Assembly (NCBI RefSeq): GCF_008000895.1
Contig: NZ_CP042823.1
Location: 2,111,001-2,175,000, forward strand
Length of the DNA: 64,000 nucleotides
Reading direction: 5' to 3'
Source: Methylobacterium sp. WL1
GTDB taxonomy: Bacteria > Pseudomonadota > Alphaproteobacteria > Rhizobiales > Beijerinckiaceae
Part shown: in pieces, positions 54,513 through 63,486 of the stretch
Position numbering within the stretch: the stretch's first letter is position 1
How the letters are laid out: every line of letters begins with the position of its first letter
Position numbers and translations under genes: made by a program
The notes under the pieces: model-generated
What the model was told of the DNA's origin: nothing
Seen by the model: only the letters and a program-made list of their open reading frames with translations
Databases searched by the model: none

Positions 54513-55514
54513 TCACGGGGCCACCGGACCGACCGGCGCGAGGCCGAGGCGCAGCGTGGCGTCCCACAGGCAGGGTTGGCCCAGCCGTTTGGCCTGGTAC
54601 ATCGCCGCGTCGGCCTGCGCGACGAGGATCTGCGCCTGGGTGGCGTGGACCGGTGCGCAGGCGATGCCGATGGCGGCCCCGATCAGGACCGGCCGATCGG
54701 CCCCGACATCGTAGGGTTCAGTGAGCCGTCGGTGGATGCGGTGGGCCAAGTCCAGCACGGTCGCGAGCGGGGTGTCGTCCAGCAGCAGGGCGAACTCGTC
54801 GCCGCCGAGGCGGGACGCGGTATCCCGGTCGTCGAGACCCTCCCGGAGCCGTTCGGCCACCTGCCGCAGCAGTGCGTCGCCCGTGGCGTGGCCGTAGACG
54901 TCGTTGACCGGCTTGAAGCCGTCGAGGTCGATGCACAGCAGGGCGCAGCCGCCCGGCTCGGCCGCCGCCCGGTCGAGGCGGGTCTCGAACAGGGAGCGGT
55001 TGGGCAGGCCGGTGAGCGGGTCGTGATCGGCCCTGTGGCGCAGCAGCGCCTCCATCCGCCGGCGCTCGGTCACGTCCTCGTAGAGGGCGATCCAGCCGCC
55101 ATCCGGCTGCGGCTGAAGCGTGAGGGCGACCTGGCGCCCGTCCGAGAGCATCTGCAGTACGGTCTCGGGATCGCGCCGGGCCAGGATCCGGCGCCGCTCC
55201 GCCCAGATCCTGGCCGGGTCCTGATCGGCCTTGAGGCCCCGCGCCGTGTTGAGCGCGATGAGGGTCCGGGCATGCATGCCGGGCCGCGCCTGCCCGGCCG
55301 TCTGTCCGAAGATCCGCCGGTAGCCGGCATTGGCGAAGACCAGGCAGTCGCCGACATCGAACAGGCAGAAGCCGAGCGGCAGGCTGTCCAGGGCCCGGAC
55401 GATCCGGGCCCCGAGCCGCCGGTCGCGACGGAACCCGTAGCCCCCGGAGGCGGCGATCGGCGCCCGCTCATGGCGTTCCAGCCGCGCCGAAACCCTGCCC
55501 GCCCGCGCCTTCAT
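54513..55514 (-). CDS. PAS-GGDEF diguanylate cyclase
   Basis: The 333-residue protein has a basic N-terminus, one PAS domain (about 40-155, 'LDSLPLGFCLFDVGDCLVFA' to 'WIALYEDVTERRRMEALLR') and a GGDEF domain (about 165-325) with 'DHDPLTGLPNRSLF' and the intact active site SRLGGDEFALLL. The residues in the I-site position are DDRD, not R-x2-D, so product inhibition is probably lost. No membrane segment is seen. It should make cyclic di-GMP in response to a PAS-sensed cue. The ATG at 55514 has GAAGGGGG upstream. Confidence 0.92.
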   Translation of the reverse strand: MKARAGRVSARLERHERAPIAASGGYGFRRDRRLGARIVRALDSLPLGFCLFDVGDCLVFANAGYRRIFGQTAGQARPGMHARTLIALNTARGLKADQDPARIWAERRRILARRDPETVLQMLSDGRQVALTLQPQPDGGWIALYEDVTERRRMEALLRHRADHDPLTGLPNRSLFETRLDRAAAEPGGCALLCIDLDGFKPVNDVYGHATGDALLRQVAERLREGLDDRDTASRLGGDEFALLLDDTPLATVLDLAHRIHRRLTEPYDVGADRPVLIGAAIGIACAPVHATQAQILVAQADAAMYQAKRLGQPCLWDATLRLGLAPVGPVAP

Positions 55515-55727
55515 GGCGACCCCCTTCAAGCACCCGGCGGGATCCTGGCTCCTGCTCGATGGCCGGAGGATCCGCCGAAGACTGCTACCGGGGCGACTTA
55601 GAATGGGATTCCTTTCGCCTACCTTGACGAAACGGCGTTCGCACCGAAACTCCGCGACACAGGCTCCAATCCCTCTGGAAGTCGCGTGAATCGACGCGTG
55701 TGGGCGATCAGGGTCGATGACTTAGGG

Positions 55728-55796
55728 TTGCCCGGCTCGACCGGGCAAGCCTGCGCCGGCCCCAACTGATCCCCGCGAATGCCCGCCGCGGGGATC
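55728..55796 (-). terminator. Two hairpins after thrS
   Basis: GATCCCCGCG with CGCGGGGATC (10-bp stem, 9-base loop, 55768-55796) and TTGCCCGG with CCGGGCAA (8-bp stem, 5-base loop, 55728-55748) lie in tandem 64 bases past the thrS stop. There are no strong T-runs. They probably end the thrS transcript or protect its 3' end before the cyclase gene. Confidence 0.55.
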
Positions 55797-55859
55797 GGTT
55801 GATTCTTCACTCTGCGCCGATTCATCTTGGCGGGCCGACGGTCCATCCGCCCCCAAACG

Positions 55860-57887
55860 TCACGGCGTCGCGTGGACGCCGTGATGCCCGTCGAGGATTG
55901 TGTCGCTGGTCGGGACCGTGTCGGCCACGGCTTGCGCCCGGCGCAGGTCCGGGGCGGTCGCTTCCGCCACGAAGGCCGCCACCGCCTCCGTGAGGGGCAG
56001 CGAGCGGGTCTGCTGGCTGCCGAGCCGCCGGATCGAGACCGTGCGCTCCTCGGCCTCGCGCTTTCCGAGCGCGAGGAGGACCGGCACCTTGGCGAGCGAG
56101 TGCTCCCGGACCTTGTAGTTGATCTTCTCGTTGCGCAGATCCGCCTCGACCCGCAGCCCTGCCCGCTCCAGGGCCCGCACGACGTCGCGCGCGTAGGCAT
56201 CGGCCTCGCCCGTGATCGTCGCCACCACCACCTGGACCGGGGACAACCAGAGCGGGAAATGCCCGGCGAAGTGCTCGATCAGGATGCCGGTGAACCGCTC
56301 CATCGAGCCGCAGATCGCCCGGTGCACCATCACGGGCGGCTTCCGGGTGCCGTCGGCGTCGATGTAGAAGGCACCGAATCGCTCGGGCAGGTTGAAGTCG
56401 ACCTGCGTGGTGCCGCATTGCCAGTCGCGCCCGATGGCGTCGCGGAGCACGTACTCGAATTTCGGCCCGTAGAACGCGCCCTCCCCCGGGTTGACCTCCG
56501 TGCGGATCCGGCCGGCCGACTGCGCCTCGATCTGCGCGAGCACCCGGGTCATCACGTCCTCGGCGTGGTCCCAGAGCGCGTCCGAGCCGACGCGCTTCTC
56601 GGGCCGGGTCGAGAGCTTCACGACGATCTGGTCGAAGCCGAAATCCGCGTAGGTCGAGAGGATCAGGTCGTTGATCTTCAGGCACTCGTCGGCGAGCTGG
56701 TCCTCGGTGCAGAACACGTGGGCGTCGTCCTGCGTGAAGCCGCGCACGCGCATCAGCCCGTGCATGGCCCCCGAGGGCTCGTAGCGGTGCACCACGCCGA
56801 ACTCGGCCAGCCGCAGGGGTAGGTCGCGGTAGGATTTCAGGCCGTGCTTGAAGATCTGCACGTGGCCCGGGCAGTTCATCGGCTTGAGGGCGAACCAGCG
56901 CTTGTCCTCGGCCTCGTCGCCCGCCGACTGCGCGGCGAACATGTTTTCCCGGTACCAGCCCCAGTGGCCGGAGGTCTCCCACAGGGCCTTGTCGAGGATC
57001 TGCGGGGCGTTCACCTCGGCATAGTCGCCGCGCAGCCGGCGGCGCATATAGGCGATCAGCTCCTGGAAGATCGTCCAGCCCTTGGCGTGCCAAAAGACGA
57101 CGCCCGGCCCTTCCTCCTGGAAGTGGAACAGGTCCATCTCCCGGCCGAGGCGGCGGTGGTCGCGGCGCTCGGCCTCCTCGAGACGGTGCAGGTAGTCGTC
57201 GAGGTCGGCTTGGGCCGCCCAGGCGGTCCCGTAGATGCGCGTCAGCATCGGGTTGTTCGAATCGCCCCGCCAGTAGGCGCCCGCGACCTTCATCAGCTTG
57301 AAGGCGGCGCCGACCTTGGCCGTCGAGGTCATGTGCGGGCCGCGGCACAGGTCGAACCAATCGCCCTGCCGGTAGATCTTCAGATCCTCGCCGGGCGGGA
57401 TCGCGTCGACCAGCTCGACCTTGAATTTCTCCTGCTTGCCCTCGAACAGCGCGCGCACGTCCTCGCGTTTCCAGACCTCCTTCGTGAAGGGGGCATCGCG
57501 CGCAATGATCTCGCGCATCTTCGCCTCGATCTTCGGAAAATCCTCGGGCGTGAACGGGGTCTCGCGGTAGAAATCGTAGTAGAATCCGTTCTCGATCACC
57601 GGGCCGATCGTGACCTGCGTCTCCGGCCACAGGCTCTGGACGGCCTCGGCCAGCACGTGCGCGCAATCGTGGCGGATCAGCTCAAGGCTGCGCGGGTCGG
57701 TCCGGTCGAGGAACTCGATGCGGGCGTCCCGGGCGATCGGATCGTCGAGGTCGGCGACCGTGCCGTCGAGCGCCATGGCGACGGTCCGCTTGGCCAGCGA
57801 CTTGGCGATGCCCTCGACCACGCTGCGGCCGGTGGTGCCGGCGGCGACCTCCCGCGTGTTGCCGTCGGGGAAGGTGAGAATCGGCAT
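55860..57887 (-). CDS. thrS: Threonyl-tRNA synthetase
   Basis: ThrRS charges tRNA-Thr. The 675-residue protein has the full domain order: a TGS domain ([20 protein letters not shown]), the editing domain with '[15 protein letters not shown]', and a class II catalytic core with zinc ligands in '[10 protein letters not shown]' and the '[11 protein letters not shown]' motif 3. The C-terminal anticodon-binding domain follows ('[20 protein letters not shown]'). The frame is intact. It follows DUF1467 and mce on the same strand after a 533-base gap. Confidence 0.97.
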   Translation of the reverse strand: MPILTFPDGNTREVAAGTTGRSVVEGIAKSLAKRTVAMALDGTVADLDDPIARDARIEFLDRTDPRSLELIRHDCAHVLAEAVQSLWPETQVTIGPVIENGFYYDFYRETPFTPEDFPKIEAKMREIIARDAPFTKEVWKREDVRALFEGKQEKFKVELVDAIPPGEDLKIYRQGDWFDLCRGPHMTSTAKVGAAFKLMKVAGAYWRGDSNNPMLTRIYGTAWAAQADLDDYLHRLEEAERRDHRRLGREMDLFHFQEEGPGVVFWHAKGWTIFQELIAYMRRRLRGDYAEVNAPQILDKALWETSGHWGWYRENMFAAQSAGDEAEDKRWFALKPMNCPGHVQIFKHGLKSYRDLPLRLAEFGVVHRYEPSGAMHGLMRVRGFTQDDAHVFCTEDQLADECLKINDLILSTYADFGFDQIVVKLSTRPEKRVGSDALWDHAEDVMTRVLAQIEAQSAGRIRTEVNPGEGAFYGPKFEYVLRDAIGRDWQCGTTQVDFNLPERFGAFYIDADGTRKPPVMVHRAICGSMERFTGILIEHFAGHFPLWLSPVQVVVATITGEADAYARDVVRALERAGLRVEADLRNEKINYKVREHSLAKVPVLLALGKREAEERTVSIRRLGSQQTRSLPLTEAVAAFVAEATAPDLRRAQAVADTVPTSDTILDGHHGVHATP

Positions 57888-58420
57888 GGTTCAGGCTCTC
57901 CAGGCTCAGTCCTGCATACGCGGCAGGTAAGCGTCGTCATGTCGGCGTGTTCGGGGAGCGGCCGTGTAGACGTTTTTTTATTCCTTGGCGAGGGATCGGC
58001 CCAGGGCGTGTGCTGCCCGATCACCGTTGTTTTACGCCGGTGGCCGGATCCGCCGGCCGCCGGTGCTTGCGGGCCTTTGTCCGTCGCCACGTTCGTCGTG
58101 CCGCGTCCGCACGCGTGTCCTGGTCCTCATGCGCCCGCGGAGCCGGGGGCATGGCCCAGGACGCTCCAGCCACACGGGACGCGGGGACCCAGGCGCCGGC
58201 CGAGATCTGCGCGGGTCCGTCCTCCCGCACGAGCGCACGCTGCCTCCGACCTGCCTAGGCCGGAGCCGCGAGGGTGCACTTCGCGGAAGGCGATGCGTGA
58301 CGTCGCCGCCTCTCGGCGGACAGGGAGGTCCGGAGCTTCGGGGCCGCTGCCCGTACGCTCGAAATGTTCGCTGGAACGCGCTCTGCCGCCGAACCGGTCG
58401 CCGCGTCGGCGGCGCGCCCC
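57888..58420. other. Intergenic gap upstream of thrS
   Basis: About 530 bases hold no supported gene; open frames are Arg/Pro-rich. Near the thrS end a run of seven T (GTAGACGTTTTTTTATTCC on the plus strand, 57966-57984) stands out in G+C-rich DNA and may belong to the thrS promoter region (GGAATAAAAAAACG in the direction of thrS). No T-box, tRNA or known leader RNA was recognised. Confidence 0.4.
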
Positions 58421-58756
58421 CTACAGCCCCGTCAGCGGGAATATGGCCAGGGCGGCGAGGAAGGCGACGCCGGCCACCAGCGTCGTCCAAATCGCCTTCT
58501 CGCGCAGACGCGGACGGGCCGGGGCGCCCAGATCCTGGCCCGGCACCACGTGCCCGGGCCGGGTCTCGGGTTGGTTGCGCAGCGGCAGGACCGCGAAGAG
58601 CAGCGTCCACCACACGACGAAGTAGAGCGCGATCGCCCCGCCGATCGTGAGCCGAAACTGGCTCACGGCCACGGTCACGAAGGCGGCCACCAGCACGGCG
58701 ACGGCGGCCAGGGTCGCCGGCGTCGAGCGGGTCAGGGCGGTCAGGATCCGGTTCAC
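58421..58756 (-). CDS. DUF1467 family membrane protein
   Basis: The 111-residue product has three or so membrane spans ('TLAAVAVLVAAFVTVAVSQF', 'IALYFVVWWTLLFAVLPL', and near the C-terminus 'IWTTLVAGVAFLAALAIFPL') and the 'RNQPETRPGHVVPGQDLGAP' loop diagnostic of DUF1467. Its start overlaps the mce stop by four bases, the usual arrangement in Rhizobiales. Function is unknown. Confidence 0.9.
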   Translation of the reverse strand: MNRILTALTRSTPATLAAVAVLVAAFVTVAVSQFRLTIGGAIALYFVVWWTLLFAVLPLRNQPETRPGHVVPGQDLGAPARPRLREKAIWTTLVAGVAFLAALAIFPLTGL

Positions 58757-59157
58757 ACCTGCTCCAGCTCGACGAGCGTGCCGAGGAAGTCCTTGGGGTG
58801 CAGGAACAGGACCGGCTTGCCATGAGCGCCGATCCGCGGTTCGCCGGTGCCGAGCACCCGGGCGCCCTGGGCCTTCAGCCGGTCGCGGGCGGCCAGGATG
58901 TCCTCGACCTCGTAGCAGACGTGGTGGACGCCGCCGCCCGGGTTACGGGCCACGAAGGCCTCGATCGGAGACCCTTCGCCCAAGGGCGCCATCAGCTCGA
59001 TCTTGCTGTTGGGAAGCTCGACGAACACCACCGTGACCCCGTGCTCGGGCTGCGGCAGGGGCGGCGTGATCGTCGCGCCCAGGGTGTCGCGGTACACGGC
59101 GCAGGCCGCCTCGAGATCCTGCACGGCGATGGCCACGTGATTGAGCCGACCGATCAT
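58753..59157 (-). CDS. mce: Methylmalonyl-CoA epimerase
   Basis: The enzyme interconverts (R)- and (S)-methylmalonyl-CoA; in methylotrophs it serves the ethylmalonyl-CoA pathway. The 134-residue vicinal-oxygen-chelate protein has metal-ligand positions in 'GRLNHVAIAVQDLEAA', 'GGGVHHVCYEVEDI' and the final 'FLGTLVELEQV'. GGGAGGAACC precedes the ATG. DUF1467 is coupled downstream; RNase J and birA lie upstream. Confidence 0.93.
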   Translation of the reverse strand: MIGRLNHVAIAVQDLEAACAVYRDTLGATITPPLPQPEHGVTVVFVELPNSKIELMAPLGEGSPIEAFVARNPGGGVHHVCYEVEDILAARDRLKAQGARVLGTGEPRIGAHGKPVLFLHPKDFLGTLVELEQV

Positions 59158-59214
59158 TTTTGGTTCCTCCCGTTGACGCCCCGATCGGCTGGTCCCGCGT
59201 CTCCCTCATGCCGA

Positions 59215-59331
59215 CCTCATCCTGAGGTGCTGCGCAGCAACCTCGAAGGAGACCTCCAGGGATCGCGCGGCCGGCTGGAGGGCTCCTTCGAGGCCCAGCG
59301 ATCTCCGATCGCCGGGCACCTCAGGATGAGG
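59215..59331. repeat. Nested palindromic repeat, copy F
   Basis: Arms CCTCATCCTGAGGTGC and GCACCTCAGGATGAGG are perfect and identical to copy C; inside lie CCTCGAAGG/CCTTCGAGG and CTCCAG/CTGGAG stems. The right half has a short insertion (CCAGCGATCTCCGATCGCC). It fills the 320-base gap between the RNase J stop and mce. Confidence 0.85.
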
Positions 59332-59478
59332 GGATTGGGTGGGACCTGCCGTGGTCCGTCGTCTCGTTCTTTTATCCTAGCGCGTCGTCCTGGATATCAG
59401 AACCCGGACGATGCGCTCGGTCTTTGGTTGCGCGGCATCGTTTTCCGAAAGCCGGAACCGGCCTTTCGGGATGACCGC

Positions 59479-61152
59479 TCAGACTTCCACCACCTGCACG
59501 TGGCAGGCCGGCTTCTTGCCCCAGACCTCGTTGACGGCGGTGCGCACGGCCCGGTCGACCGCCTTCTCGACGCCCTCCGAGTCCTTGAGCTTGCCCCGCG
59601 ACATCCCCGACAGGGTGCGCGAGACCGCATCGACCACCGTCTCGATCAACGGCTCGCCGGAGCGGCCGCGATTGGGCAGGCCGATGATGTCCACCGCCGG
59701 ATCACCCAGCACGACGCCGTCCTCGTCGATGGCGATGGCCACCGAGACCAGGCCGGCCTGCATGAGCTTGCGCCGCTCGGGGATCGCCCGGTCCTTCTCG
59801 TCGATCAGGACGTTGCCGTCCTTGAACAGGCGGCCGGCCTTCACGTGGTCGATCACCTCGGGCTTGCCGGGGCTCAGGCGGACGAGGCTGCCGTTGCGGG
59901 CCTTGACGACGTTCTGGACGCCCTGGGCCCGGGCGAAGCGGGCGTGCTCGTCGAGGTGCAGCGCCTCGCCGTGGACCGGGATGGATGTGCCCGGCCGGGT
60001 CCACTTGTACATCTCGACCATCTCGTCCCGCCTCGGGTGGCCGGAGACGTGGACCAGCTCGGTCCGGTCGGTGATCACCTCGACGCCCTGCTCGATCAGG
60101 TCGTTGATGATTGAGCCGACGTCGCGCTCGTTGCCGGGGATCGCCCGCGACGAGAAGATCACCCGGTCGCCGGCAGCCAGGCTGATATCCGGATGGTCCT
60201 TGCGGGAGACTCGGGCGAGCGCCGCCCGCGGCTCGCCCTGCGAGCCGGTGAGCAGGGCCACGACCCGCTCGCGGGACAGGTTCTTCCAGGAATCCGAGCG
60301 GCGGAACTCGGGCAGGCCGTCGAGGTAGCCGCATTCGCGGGCCACATCGATCACCCGGTCCATGGCCCGGCCGACCGCCACGATCTCGCGGCCGCAGGCC
60401 ACGGCCGCCTCGGCCACGGCCCGGATGCGCGCCACGTTTGACGCGAAGGTCGTGACCGCGACCCGGTGGGGCGACTCCGCGATCAGCGTCTTGAGGGTGG
60501 CGGCGACCTCCCGCTCGCTCGGCGAGAAGCCCTCGCGCACCACGTTGGTGGAGTCGCAGACGAGCGCCAGGATGCCCTCGTCGCCAAGCGCCGTGAACGC
60601 CTCGGGCGAGGTGACCTCGCCGGCCACGGGGGTCGGGTCGATCTTCCAGTCGCCGGTATGAACCACGAGGCCCGCGGCGGTGCGGATCGCGATGGCGTTC
60701 GACTCGGGGATCGAGTGCGAGACCGGCACGTATTCGAGCTCGAACGGGCCGACCGTCACCCGGCGGCCCGGCTTCACTTCGCGCAGCTCGACCTTCGGGG
60801 CGCCGGGCTCCGAGAGGCGGCGGGTCTCAAGCAGGTTCTTGGCGAAGCGGGTCGCGTAGACCGGCACCTTGAGGCGAGGCCACAGCTCCGAGATCGCCCC
60901 GATATGGTCCTCGTGTGCGTGGGTGATGAAGATCCCCAGCAGGTCCTTCCGCCTCTCCTCGATGAAGGAGAGGTCGGGGAACATCAGGTCGATCCCCGGC
61001 ATCTGCTCCTCGCCGGCGAAGCCCATGCCGCAATCGACCATGATCCACTTCCGGCCCTTCTCCGGACCGAACCCGTAGAGGGCCGCATTCATCCCGATCT
61101 CGCCCACGCCGCCGAGCGGCAGGAAGACCAGCTCCTCCTGTCCCATCACCAT
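59479..61152 (-). CDS. rnj: Ribonuclease J
   Basis: RNase J is a metallo-beta-lactamase RNase with endo- and 5'-exonuclease activity, used in alphaproteobacteria for rRNA maturation and mRNA turnover. The 557-residue product has the metal motif 'THAHEDHIGA' (His78, His80, Asp82, His83), the beta-CASP region ('TGSQGEPRAAL', 'HVSGHPRRDE') and a C-terminal dimerisation domain. The ATG at 61152 or the one two codons later is the start; 'EELVFLPLGGVGEIGMNA' is the conserved beginning. The order birA-rnj-mce is conserved in Rhizobiales. Confidence 0.95.
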   Translation of the reverse strand: MVMGQEELVFLPLGGVGEIGMNAALYGFGPEKGRKWIMVDCGMGFAGEEQMPGIDLMFPDLSFIEERRKDLLGIFITHAHEDHIGAISELWPRLKVPVYATRFAKNLLETRRLSEPGAPKVELREVKPGRRVTVGPFELEYVPVSHSIPESNAIAIRTAAGLVVHTGDWKIDPTPVAGEVTSPEAFTALGDEGILALVCDSTNVVREGFSPSEREVAATLKTLIAESPHRVAVTTFASNVARIRAVAEAAVACGREIVAVGRAMDRVIDVARECGYLDGLPEFRRSDSWKNLSRERVVALLTGSQGEPRAALARVSRKDHPDISLAAGDRVIFSSRAIPGNERDVGSIINDLIEQGVEVITDRTELVHVSGHPRRDEMVEMYKWTRPGTSIPVHGEALHLDEHARFARAQGVQNVVKARNGSLVRLSPGKPEVIDHVKAGRLFKDGNVLIDEKDRAIPERRKLMQAGLVSVAIAIDEDGVVLGDPAVDIIGLPNRGRSGEPLIETVVDAVSRTLSGMSRGKLKDSEGVEKAVDRAVRTAVNEVWGKKPACHVQVVEV

Positions 61153-61168
61153 CTGTCGTCGTCCAACG

Positions 61169-61972
61169 TCATGCCGCCGTCGCGGCCGTTCCAAAATGCA
61201 CCTCGCCCGCCGTCACGGTATGCCGTTTTCCGTCGGGGGCGAGGATCACGAGCCGCCCCCCCTCGTCGATGGTCTCGAACACGCCCCGCAGGATGTGTCC
61301 GCCGCTCCGCACCGCGATCTCCGACCCAAGACCCGCGGCCCGCGCGAGCCAATCCTCGCGCAGGGGAGCGAAATTCCGTCCTCGGTCCCAGGCGCGTGCT
61401 CGCACGGCCATCCGGTCCGAGAGATGTTCCAGTAGCGCTTCGGAGCCGCCCGCGTAACCCGTCGCGGCCAAGCTCGTTGCGCCGAGTCCCTCCGGGGCCG
61501 CCGCGACGTTGACGCCGAAGCCGACGACCGCGGCTCTGCGCCCCCCCGGCAGCGTCTCGGCTTCCAGCAGCAACCCTGCCAGCTTGCCGCCGCCGAGCAG
61601 CACGTCGTTCGGCCATTTCAACGCCAGAGATCGTGCGCAAGGCGCGCCCCGGGTATCCGGCAGGGTGCCGCAGGTCGCCTCCAGCGCCTCGATCAGGGCG
61701 AGGCCGGCGACGAAGCCGAGCTCGGCCAAGTGCTCGGGCGCCACCCCGGCCACCGGCCAGAGCACGCTCGCCGCGAGGTTGCCCGGCAGCGACGCCCAGG
61801 TGTTTCCACGGCGCCCCCGGCCCGCCTCCTGCCGCTGGGTCACCACCCAGAGTGGACCGGTCTCACCCGCCTGGGCCTGGGCCATGGCCTCAGTGTTGGT
61901 CGAGCCCAGCGTGCCGTGAACGTGCAGGCGGTGGCCCTGGGCACGCGCCTCGGGTCCGAGACGGTAGCTCAA
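61169..61972 (-). CDS. birA: Biotin-[acetyl-CoA-carboxylase] ligase
   Basis: The enzyme attaches biotin to the AccB carrier protein, so it serves the same pathway as accA. The 267-residue protein has the biotin/adenylate loop 'EAGRGRRGNTWAS' and 'ALKWPNDVLLGGGKLAGLLL', with the C-terminal SH3-like domain. It lacks the N-terminal HTH of the E. coli repressor form. The start is taken as TTG at 61972; no ATG is suitably placed, so it is uncertain. It follows nuoN directly, as in related genomes. Confidence 0.94.
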   Translation of the reverse strand: MSYRLGPEARAQGHRLHVHGTLGSTNTEAMAQAQAGETGPLWVVTQRQEAGRGRRGNTWASLPGNLAASVLWPVAGVAPEHLAELGFVAGLALIEALEATCGTLPDTRGAPCARSLALKWPNDVLLGGGKLAGLLLEAETLPGGRRAAVVGFGVNVAAAPEGLGATSLAATGYAGGSEALLEHLSDRMAVRARAWDRGRNFAPLREDWLARAAGLGSEIAVRSGGHILRGVFETIDEGGRLVILAPDGKRHTVTAGEVHFGTAATAA

Positions 61973-62030
61973 GGCGTTCGTTTCCGTGCAGGCCCCAGGT
62001 GCATCGGAAGGGCCGCAGGACGCACCGGGC

Positions 62031-63476
62031 CTAGAACAGCGACCGGGCCGCCCGGCCGGCGACGCCGACCAGCGGTCCGGGCAGCAGGAAGAACAGCACC
62101 ACGACCACGCTCGACAGGGCCAGCACCACGCGCAGGCCGGGCGCCATCGCCTCGAAGGGCTCCTTCGGCTCGTCGAAATACATGATCTTGACCAGCCGCA
62201 GATAGTAGTAGGCGCCGACCACGCTGGTCACGACGCCGATCACGGCCAGCGTAACCAGGCCGGCCTTGATGGCGGCCGCGAACACGTAGAACTTGGCGAA
62301 GAACCCGGCGAGCGGCGGGATGCCGGCCAGCGAGAACATCATCGCGGCGAGGCAGAAGGCCAGCCAGGGATGGGTGCGCGACAGGCCCGACAGGTCCTCG
62401 ATCGACTCGAACATCACGTCCCGGCGCCGGAGCGACAGGATGATCGCAAAGGTCCCCAGCGTCATCGCCAGGTAGATGATCATGTAGGTGACGAGCCCGC
62501 TGATCCCCTCCTCGGAACCGCAGGCGAGCCCGATCAGCGCGTAGCCGATATTGGCGATCGATGAGTAGGCCATCAGGCGCTTGATCGAGCGCTGGCCGAT
62601 GGCCGCGAACGAGCCCAGCGCCATCGAGACCACCGAGACGAAGATGAAGATCTGCTGCCAGATCGCCGTCACGTCCGGCATGGCGCCGATGAACACCCGC
62701 ACCGTCATGGAGACGGCCGCCATCTTGGGCGCGGTGGCGAAGAAGGCGGTCACCGGGGTGGGCGAGCCCTCGTACACGTCGGGCGTCCACATGTGGAACG
62801 GCACCGCCGACATCTTGAAGCAGACGCCCGCGGCCACGAACACGATGCCGAGCACGATGCCCAGGCCCGCATTCTCGTTCAGCGCCGAGACGATGCCGGG
62901 GAACGAGACCGTGCCGGTGAAGCCGTAGATCAGCGAGGCGCCGTAGAGCAGCATCCCGGAGGACAGCGCGCCGAGCACGAAGTACTTGAGGCCGGCCTCG
63001 GTCGACTTGGCGTCGTCCCGGTGGAACGCGGCGATCACGTAGGCGGCGAGCGACTGCAGCTCCAGCCCGAGATAGAGCGCGATCAGGTCGTTGGCCGAGA
63101 CCATCACCATCATGCCGATGGTGCAGAGCACGATCAACACCGGGAACTCGAACCGGTCGATCCGCTCGCGCTTGAAGAAGTCATGCGCCAGCAGGATCGT
63201 CGACGCGGAGCCGAGCAGCACCAGCGACTTCATCACCTTGGAGAACGCGTCGGAGACGAACGCTCCCGACAGGGTGGTGACCCGGCCGTGCGTCGGCTGC
63301 GACAGGACGACGAACAGCGCCAGCAGCAGCAGCACCAGGGCGCCGATGCTCACCGTCTCGGCGGAGCGGTCGCCGCGCCAGGCGCCGTACAGGATCATGA
63401 GCAGCACGCCGACGCTGAGGATCAGCTCGGGCAGCAGCGGCGCCAGCGAGGGCAGGACGGAGTGGACGGTGGGCAT
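62031..63476 (-). CDS. nuoN: NADH-quinone oxidoreductase subunit N
   Basis: NuoN is one of the antiporter-like proton-pumping subunits of respiratory complex I. The 481-residue protein has about 14 membrane helices and the conserved 'GLELQSLAAYVIAAFHRDDA' and 'AGVCFKMSAVPFHMWTPDVY' segments, with key membrane lysine and glutamate residues present. It begins ten bases after the nuoM stop. birA follows. Confidence 0.97.
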   Translation of the reverse strand: MPTVHSVLPSLAPLLPELILSVGVLLMILYGAWRGDRSAETVSIGALVLLLLALFVVLSQPTHGRVTTLSGAFVSDAFSKVMKSLVLLGSASTILLAHDFFKRERIDRFEFPVLIVLCTIGMMVMVSANDLIALYLGLELQSLAAYVIAAFHRDDAKSTEAGLKYFVLGALSSGMLLYGASLIYGFTGTVSFPGIVSALNENAGLGIVLGIVFVAAGVCFKMSAVPFHMWTPDVYEGSPTPVTAFFATAPKMAAVSMTVRVFIGAMPDVTAIWQQIFIFVSVVSMALGSFAAIGQRSIKRLMAYSSIANIGYALIGLACGSEEGISGLVTYMIIYLAMTLGTFAIILSLRRRDVMFESIEDLSGLSRTHPWLAFCLAAMMFSLAGIPPLAGFFAKFYVFAAAIKAGLVTLAVIGVVTSVVGAYYYLRLVKIMYFDEPKEPFEAMAPGLRVVLALSSVVVVLFFLLPGPLVGVAGRAARSLF

Positions 63477-63486
63477 CTGTTCCGTC

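Noticed and set aside
57966..57984. T-run taken as an intrinsic terminator on the plus strand
   Set aside because: No stable stem directly precedes it and no plus-strand gene ends nearby.
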